From positions 1-64,000 of the forward strand of contig JASANC010005087.1 in assembly GCA_030248135.1 (NCBI GenBank): DNA of 64,000 bases. The letters run 5' to 3'. The first letter of the stretch is position 1, and every line of letters begins with the position of its first letter. The notes beneath the pieces are model-generated. The model ran no database searches. It was given only the letters and a program-made list of their open reading frames with translations, and was not told the origin of the DNA. The DNA is from Theristus sp. LFF4_11 (taxonomy: Eukaryota > Nematoda > Chromadorea > Monhysterida > Xyalidae). This document shows, piece by piece, positions 56,766-64,000 of the stretch. A program made the position numbers and the translations under genes.

Positions 56766-58706
56766 TCTATTACTACTAAATTTACAATTTGTCTGTCTGT
56801 CCGTCACACTTTTGAATTGGCGCCCATTTTTTGTTATTTTTGCCATTTTTGCCATTTAAGAAAGCTTCATCCCAATCTCAATCTCAATCTATTTTTAATA
56901 TCACTTAAAGTTGTTTACACAAAACGCCGCTCTTCACAGTTGAAAGTCATCATGATACCACGGTTTTCAAATTAATACTCCATGATTATGAGCGATAATT
57001 TCAACGCAACGCACGATGGGCACATGGCAATTGTTGCTGCTAAAACTTGACGAGCGACTGCGAAAGATGTAACAAAACCGTCTTTGAAAAAAGTTAGTTT
57101 TTTTTAATTGGGTCGCAATGGTATTTACCAGTCATTTTTTATTTATTTATTTATTTATTTGTTCGCTTTTTTTACTTTGCAGGCTTGGGTTATGTTAGGG
57201 TAAACGGGTAAAAAGAACCAATGATTTTTGCCATTTTTGCCATTTAAGAAAGCTTCATCCCAATCTCAATCTCAATCTATTTTTAATATCACTTAAAGTT
57301 GTTTACACAAAACGCCGCTCTTCACAGTTGAAAGTCATCATGATACCACGGTTTTCAAATTAATACTCCATGATTATGAGCGATAATTTCAACGCAACGC
57401 ACGATGGGCACATGGCAATTGTTGCTGCTAAAACTTGACGAGCGACTGCGAAAGATGTAACAAAACCGTCTTTGAAAAAAGTTAGTTTTTTTTAATTGGG
57501 TCGCAATGGTATTTACCAGTCATTTTTTATTTATTTATTTATTTATTTGTTCGCTTTTTTTACTTTGCAGGCTTGGGTTATGTTAGGGTAAACGGGTAAA
57601 AAGAACCAATGACTGTAAAACGAGAGTTAAAAAACGTCACTTTATTGTTTCTTCTATTCATTTTCATTTTACAAAAAAGGCTTGGCTTATGTTAGGGTAA
57701 ACGGGTAAAACAGGCATTAGCTTTTTAAAACGGGTACTTGAAAAAATGTTTAATTTTATATTTTTATTCAATTTTACTTAACTTACAAAAAGGATTGACT
57801 TAGGTTAGGGTGAACGTGTAAAAATAGCAAAATCATAAACTTCGCATTTTCACTTTACAAAAAATGCTTGGCTTAGGTAAACGGGTAAAATCGATCTTAC
57901 TTCACTTACAAAAAGGCTTGACTTAGGTTAGGGTGAACGGGTAAAAATAGCAAAATCATAAAATTTCGCATTTTCACTTTACAAAAAAGGCTTCGCTTAT
58001 GTCAAGGTAAACGGGTAAGAGAAGCTTTAGCTTTTTGAAACGGGTAATTGAAAAAACGTTAGTTTTTATACTTTTTATTCGATCTTACTTCACTTACAAA
58101 AAGGCTTGACTTAGGTTGGGGTGAACGGGTAAAAATAGCAAAATCATAAACTTCGCATTTTCACTTTACAAAAAAGGCTTCGCTTATGTTAGGATAAACG
58201 GGTAATTGAAACATTAGCTTTTTAAAACGGGTAATTGAAAAAACGTACATTTTTATACTTTTTATTCAGCTTTACTTCACTAACAAAAAGGCTTGACTTA
58301 GGTTAGGGCGAAAGGGTAAAAATAGCAAAATCATAAACTTCGAATTTTCACTTTACAGAAAAGGCTTCGCTTATGTTACGGTAAACGGGTAAAAGAAGCA
58401 TTAGCTTTTTAAACCGGGTAATTGAAAAAAACGTTAATTTTTACATTTTTTATTCAATTTTACTTCACCTACAAAAAGGCTTGCCTTAGGTTACGGTGAA
58501 CGGGTAAAAATAGCAAAATCATAAACTTCGCATTTTTTATTTATTTAAATACATTAAAAAATATTGTATTGTAGGCGGCTTCACGGCAGCACAAGGTAAA
58601 TTTTCTTTAGATTGGTTATTCAGTAAACGTTACGGTTTTTACTTTTTAATTCAATGCCACTTCACCAAAAAGCTTGGCATTGATTAAGCTCGGGTCCATT
58701 GGCTAG
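56766..58706 (+). mobile_element. non-autonomous Helitron (H5), abuts H4
   Basis: Begins TCTATTACTACTAAATTTAC directly after the CTAG of H4; ends GGGTCCATTGG + CTAG. It has the same internal units and contains a 388-bp tandem duplication. Confidence 0.7.
56841..57616. repeat. 388-bp direct tandem duplication
   Basis: 56841-57228 is repeated at 57229 onward for about 385 bp with no difference that I can see by eye, including a TTTA microsatellite. It is either a very recent duplication or an assembly artefact. Confidence 0.85.
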
Positions 58707-59956
58707 TCTATATTATTAAATTTACAAAGTGTCTGTGTGTCTGTGCGTGGCACTTTTTTGCAATTTGAATTGGCGCCCTTTTTTGCTACTTAAGAAAACT
58801 CCATCTCAATTTCCTTAACCTATTTTTTTATTAATGCCAGTTGAGATTGTTTTCTCAAAACGTCGCTCTTCATAGCTGGAGTCATCATGATACTCTTTGG
58901 TCAACAGAGACAGTTCAGCGCAGCATAGGCAAATGGAAGCGTGGCTGATCAAAACTTGATGATCGACTGGGAAAGATGTAACAAAACCGTCTTTGAAAAA
59001 AGTTTGAACTTTTTTGTTTTTAAAAATCGGGTTGCAAAACGCACATCGACATCGGCATTGCAAGTTGCACTTTGGATTCAAAACAAGTAAATTTCATTGA
59101 AATTGATACTCCATGTTTCATTTTCAAATTGATACTCCATGGTTATGAGCGATAATTTCAACGTAACGCACGATGGGCAACTGGCAATTGTTGCTGCTCA
59201 AAACTTGACGAGCGACTGCGAAAGATGTAACAAAACCGTCTCTGAAAAAAGTTAGTTTTTTAATTGGGTCGAAATGGTATTTACCATTCATTTTCACTTT
59301 GCAAAATGTTTGGGTCATGTTGGGGTAAACGGGTAAAAAGAAGCAATGACTGCAAAACGAAATTATAAACGTCACTTTTTTGTTTCTTCTATTCATTTGC
59401 ACTTTAGAAAAAAGGCTTGGCTTATGTTAGGGTAACTGGGTAAAAGAAGCATTAGCTTTTTAAAACAGGTATTTTTTAATGAAAAAAACGTTAATTTTTA
59501 TATTTTTTTATTCAATCTTACTTAACTTACAAAAAGGCTTGACTTAGGTTAGGGTGAACGGGTAAAAATAGCAAAATCATAAACTTCGCATTTTCACTTT
59601 GCAAAAAAGGCTTGGCTTAGGTAAACGGGTAAAAGAAGCATTAGCTTTTTAAAACGGGTAAATGAAAAAAACGTTAGTTTTTATATTTTTTATTCAATTT
59701 TACTTCACTTACAAAAAGGCTTGCCTTCGGTTAGGGTAAACGGGTAAAAATAGCAAAATCATAAACTTCGCATTTTTATTTATTTTCAAATACATCAAAA
59801 ATATTGTATTGTAGGCGACTTCACGGCAGCACAAGGTAAATTTTCTTCAGGGTTATTATTCAGTAAACGTTACTGTTTTTTCTTTCTAAGTCAATGCCAC
59901 TTCACCAAAAAGGCTTGGCATTGATTAAGCCACATACGCTCGGGTCAATTGGCTAG
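58707..59956 (+). mobile_element. non-autonomous Helitron (H6), abuts H5
   Basis: Begins TCTATATTATTAAATTTAC after the CTAG of H5; ends CGGGTCAATTGG + CTAG. Interior units as in H4/H5. Confidence 0.7.
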
Positions 59957-61931
59957 TCTATCTATTATACTAAGATAGTAGCTGCACGTTCGTGTGGCAC
60001 TTTTTTGCAATTTGAATTGGCGCCCATTTTTGCTATTTAAGAAATTTAAGAAAGTGTATCTCAATCTCAATTCTCTTTGCCTAATATCAATCAAACAATG
60101 CCACTTGAAATTGTTATCTCAATACGTCTCTCTTCATGATACTCTGAAGTCATCATCATGATACCAGGTCATAAGCGCCAGTATTCCGCACGATGGGCAA
60201 ATGCAGTTGTAGGTGCTCAATGCTTTATGACTTTATGACCGTGAGCGAAAGATGAAACAAAGCTCCGTCTTTGAATTTTTTTTCATAATCGGGACGCAAA
60301 GTGGAAAAGTCGTATGGGCGTTGTTTGATTTTTTTTCATAATCGGGACGCAAAGTGGAAAAGTCGTATGGGCGTTGTAAGTGGACATTAAATGTTTTCAA
60401 TAATGCGTTCAAACCAATATTTGCTTCGTAATTTTGTTGAAAAGTTTTGGGTTATAAGTTAGCTTAGACTAACACAACGACCCCAAACTAAGATGCTGTT
60501 TCAAAAATTTTATCTAAACAAATCTATTAGCATTATGTAAAAAATCAATAGCGAAATCGGAAGAAACGGGTTTATTAACGAAACGCATTGTTAATTAAAC
60601 ATGGTCTTACTATTGGAAAGCAAAATTCAAAAGTGTTTTTGCACTGAAAAGTTGCATTTAACATTTATTTTCAATTCCACAGGTTTAATTGAAATTGTGC
60701 GAAACAAAAAAAGGCAAAATTAAGTTTGCGTAATATATTTAATTGGGGATTCAAAATTTTTTTTGTATTTTCCATTCATTTTCATTTTACAAAAAGGCTT
60801 AGCTTATGTTGACTTATGTTGGCTAAAAAAATAATAGCGAAATCAAAAAACGGGTTTTTGAATAAAGTGCAGTGATTAACTAAAAATGCTCCAACTATTA
60901 GAAAGCAAAAGCGGAAATGGCTTTTCAAGTGGCTATTTGGAAAAAGCAGATTTTCCCAAATTCAATATCTTTTCAAATACTTTTAAAGTGTGACTTTCAA
61001 AAACGACTTTTATAAAACGTTACTTTTTTGCCTTTTCTGTTAAATTAACTTCAAAATTTTTTATGTTTTTAGCGGGAAGGGCAATTGGTCATTGGCGAAG
61101 GTTCTTTGTGATTACTTGAACTGGAACGATAGTTGATTGAGTTGCTGACCAAAGAACACGGGCTTCCCAATAAAACGATTTGCGACGAATAAAACACAAA
61201 CAAAACTGTGCAGGCTTTGAAAAAGTGCTTCATCCTACAAAAACGGTATTTATGGGAATAGTTTTTCAAAAAACAAAACTTTTTACAAAACCAGAGTGGA
61301 TTAACGGTTACCTATTTGGACCAGTTTTGTTAAAGCTCAGAAGCCTTTTAAACAAGTCTCTCATTAATGAATAAAATTAAAAAATACAATAAAAATGCAA
61401 CTTTCAAACAGCACCAAGCTGTTTGAGAAAATGGTGCATTGGTGCATTTAACAACAATTTTTTTAATTTGCGTGCAATCAGAAAAAAAGTAACGGGAACG
61501 ACTTGGTTTAAATATAATAGAGCAAGACTAATTCAAGTAATGAAAAAAATGTTTTTACAACAGTAACAACTGAAAGTTACAATTACAAATTACATTCAAA
61601 AACGATTTTTTGAAAAACGTTATTTTTTTGTCGTTACAATTCAATTAGCGTTAAAATCGCTTTTCATATTTTTAACGGGAACGGCAATTGACCATTGGCG
61701 ATTATAAAAGATTGTTTTTTATTTTAAGGGAATGCAGTAAAATTGGGTTCTTGATCAGAAGACTGTTTTTTATAATTTAAACGGGAAAGACTAAAGCAGC
61801 TCAAAATCAAAATGCAATGCATTTTTTCATCCGGGTCGTAGGCGGGCACGGTTCAAAAGGCCAAAACCCACTAAAAAATAATAATTGTATTTATCCGCTA
61901 ACCGTGCCGTAGGCACGGGTCAATTGGCTAG
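59957..61931 (+). mobile_element. non-autonomous Helitron (H7), abuts H6
   Basis: Begins TCTATCTATTATACTAAG after the CTAG of H6; ends with the CCGTGCC-GTA-GGCACGG hairpin, CAATTGG and CTAG. It contains a ~58-bp tandem duplication at 60270-60378 (CATAATCGGGACGCAAAGTG twice). Confidence 0.7.
60270..60378. repeat. short tandem duplication within H7
   Basis: Two adjacent copies of a ~55-bp unit containing CATAATCGGGACGCAAAGTG and GTCGTATGGGCGTTG. Confidence 0.85.
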
Positions 61932-62924
61932 TCATAATACTAAGATAATAGTCGTGTCTGTGTGTGTGTGGCACTTTTTTGAAATTTGAATTGGCGCTCA
62001 TTTTTGCTATTTAAGGTAGCTAAGCTAAAGCTCATTTTTTTAAATATCAATGACAATTATTTTTCTCAGAAAAGTCACTCTTCACTGCGAAGTCATCATG
62101 ATACTCTTTGGTCATCCGCTACAGCGCCTCTAGATACGATTGACAAATAATGGCAACTGTTGCTGTTCAAAACTTGACGACCGAATGCGAAGATAAAAGA
62201 AAACCAACTGTGAAGAATGGTTGCAATTGTTTTAAAAAATCAGGTTGCAAAACGACATCGAAATTGCAAGTGCACATTGCACTTCGCATTCAAGACACTA
62301 TTTTTCATTATCATTTGGTTGAAAAGTTATTGCTTGAGAACTTTTTCGAAAACGTAAATACAGAAACGCAAAAATGAAGCTGCATGACAAAAATGGGTAT
62401 TTTTTTTTAACGTCACTTTTTTATATTTTTTGTTCATTTTTTTATGATTTCACTCTAAAAAGGATTTGCTTAGAGCAGGGTGAACGGGTAAAAAACATAA
62501 GAGCAAAATTATAAACTTCGGTTTTTAAATTTGTTTTCAACACCCGGGTTTAATTAGAAATCTGTCAATTTCAAAAACAAAAATTCAAAATTGCAATTAC
62601 AAATTACATTCAAAAACGATTTTTATAAAACGTTACTTTTTGTCGTTTCAATTCAATTAACTTTAAAATCGCTTCACACATTTTAACGGAAACAGCAATT
62701 GACCATTGGCGATTAAAAAAGATTGTTTTTTAATTTTAAAACGGAATGCAGTAAAGATTGTGTTCTTGATCAGAAGATTGTTTTTGATAAAATGAACGGG
62801 AACAACTAAGCAGCTCAAAATCAAAATGCAATGCATTTTTGGCACGGTTCAAAAGGTCAAAATCCATGCAAAAATAATTGTATTTATCAGCTAACCGTGC
62901 CGTAGGCACGGGTCAATTGGCTAG
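61932..62924 (+). mobile_element. non-autonomous Helitron (H8), abuts H7
   Basis: Begins TCATAATACTAAGATAATAG after the CTAG of H7; ends with the CCGTGCC-GTA-GGCACGG hairpin, CAATTGG and CTAG before T. No Rep/helicase frame. Confidence 0.7.
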
Positions 62925-62933
62925 TGATAACTA

Positions 62934-63030
62934 AAGGTGCATTCATGAAGCAGTATTTAGTGTCGCGTAGCTGTGTTAAAACATACGAGCTGCGTGGTTA
63001 CTAAATACTGCTTCATGAATGTCCCTTAAG
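62934..63030. mobile_element. ~95-bp foldback mini-element
   Basis: Left arm GTGCATTCATGAAGCAGTAT and TTAGT, right arm the inverse (ACTAAATACTGCTTCATGAA, then TG), with an inner TAGCT/AGCT stem. It would form one long hairpin. A diverged half-copy lies near 2812. Confidence 0.7.
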
Positions 63031-63048
63031 TCAGCAGTTTGTTGATCG

Positions 63049-63890
63049 TATAAATCAAGGGCAAAAAGTTTCCAGCTTGATGACGTCTTTCTTCACAAAG
63101 GACCGTCTGGCGAGCATCTTTTTGTTCTGGAACTTTCCGTTGGAGCCTTTTTTGAGCTCTGTCAGTTTGCTTCATCAAAAAACTTCTTGCAGGCTGCTAT
63201 AAACTGCATTGGGTAAAACCATGCTGGTACACGTACCACATTTACTACGCCGAGTTGTGTGTGCCGACATTCACCGCAGCATTGGAAGCAACGAGAGGTT
63301 AACAAACACAACAGGACATGAGGTACGGATTATTTTTTGCAATGCTGTCCACTCTATAAATGTGGCAATTATTTGACAAAAATGCATCTTCCTTTTCATT
63401 GCAGAGTCCACACGACAGCAATAAATAACAGCAATGTTGCTAATGGTTGTTCGATATCTAAAAATGTTGTCAAAATTGTTTTATCGCATAAAATTCATTC
63501 AGCCAGAACACTGGCTGTATTTTGGTAAGCCATTATTGTTTATCAATCGGCGATTGCAAATTTGTTTTCACTTGCATTTGCAGTGCCCGCCATAATTTTA
63601 ATGTCCCAGTGACATCGAGCTCCACGGAGCTTGCAAAAGTGCTCTGTGAAGCAGGATTTAGTTTTGCAACAGAGAAAAAACAATTCCGAGAGTCCATTGA
63701 GAGTTGTGGGAGCGTGTGTTGTCACGGAAACTGTTTATATTTATACATGCATATGATGGTGCCTACGTGGGTACCCATACCTTACTGGTACTCATCTTGG
63801 TGACAATATTGGTGCCGATAACAAGGGCCGCCTATCAAATACACAGGGCTGCTGTGGAGCTCGATCGCGCTATCCACGTGCAACATTAGT
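63049..63890. other. unresolved coding-like fragments at the window edge
   Basis: Plus strand: candidate exons 63405-63521 (after TTCATTGCAG, before GTAAGC) and 63584-63714 (after CATTTGCAG) join in phase across a 62-bp intron to read ...SARTLAVF-C-ARHNFNVPVTSS and ELAKVLCEAGFSFATEKK. A further plus frame (63704-63889) ends in a hydrophobic span (LLVLILVTILVPI) but needs a frame change. Minus strand: about 63055-63340 reads ...WFYPMQFIAACKKFFDEA, then, after a one-base shift near 63163, KLTELKKGSNGKFQ to a stop. No family recognised. This could be the edge of a real gene or a decayed element. Confidence 0.25.
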
Positions 63891-64000
63891 AATTACGGCT
63901 GGCACTGTGCCACAACAGTGATACGTAATTGTTACAGGTGATTACATCAAACCATGGCTGTTTTCAACAGTAATACTTAGTTATGTTTGAATTGTACTCC

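Overview
The window looks like a stretch of a repeat-rich animal genome, most likely an ecdysozoan and best guess a nematode. The main hint is a degenerate interstitial array built on the TTAGGC hexamer, the nematode telomere repeat, at about 17635-17811. Introns are short to medium in length, and coding exons are clearly more GC-rich than the AT-rich spacers. The species cannot be fixed from sequence alone. All gene models were assembled by hand from open frames, splice sites and phase compatibility; none has transcript support.

Layout. 1-913: 3' end and LTR of a retrotransposon. 5378-9259: a neurogenin-type bHLH gene (+). 12300-17283: two tandem gustatory-receptor-like 7TM genes (-), both ending in the diagnostic TYLTLLLQ segment; the downstream copy (gene 1) carries a 398-bp TIR element exactly inside a coding exon. 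20126-26060: a complete 14-exon alpha-type nicotinic acetylcholine receptor subunit gene (-) with an unusual pore helix. 27369-28454: a small four-exon gene for a secreted or membrane-anchored Thr-rich protein (-). 32798-33536: a candidate neuropeptide precursor (+). 35930-38191: a glycogen-targeting PP1 regulatory subunit gene with RVxF and CBM21 (-). 53154-55031: a candidate small six-cysteine secreted protein gene with TATA box and poly(A) signal (+). 63049-63890: unresolved coding-like fragments.

Most of the rest is mobile DNA: TA-flanked mariner-like elements, a G/C-run MITE family with a nested insertion that proves a TA target duplication, other foldback elements, tRNA-derived SINE pieces, LTRs, a 147-150-bp satellite (about 44960-45970), and many non-autonomous Helitrons. 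Five Helitrons sit end to end from 55287 to 62924.

The genes share a theme of signalling and sensing: a neuronal-fate factor, chemoreceptors, a neurotransmitter receptor, a peptide precursor and secreted or surface proteins. They are independent transcription units, not an operon. The most novel items are the three small secreted or surface genes, the exonic TIR insertion (possible intron birth) in gustatory receptor gene 1, and the divergent receptor pore.
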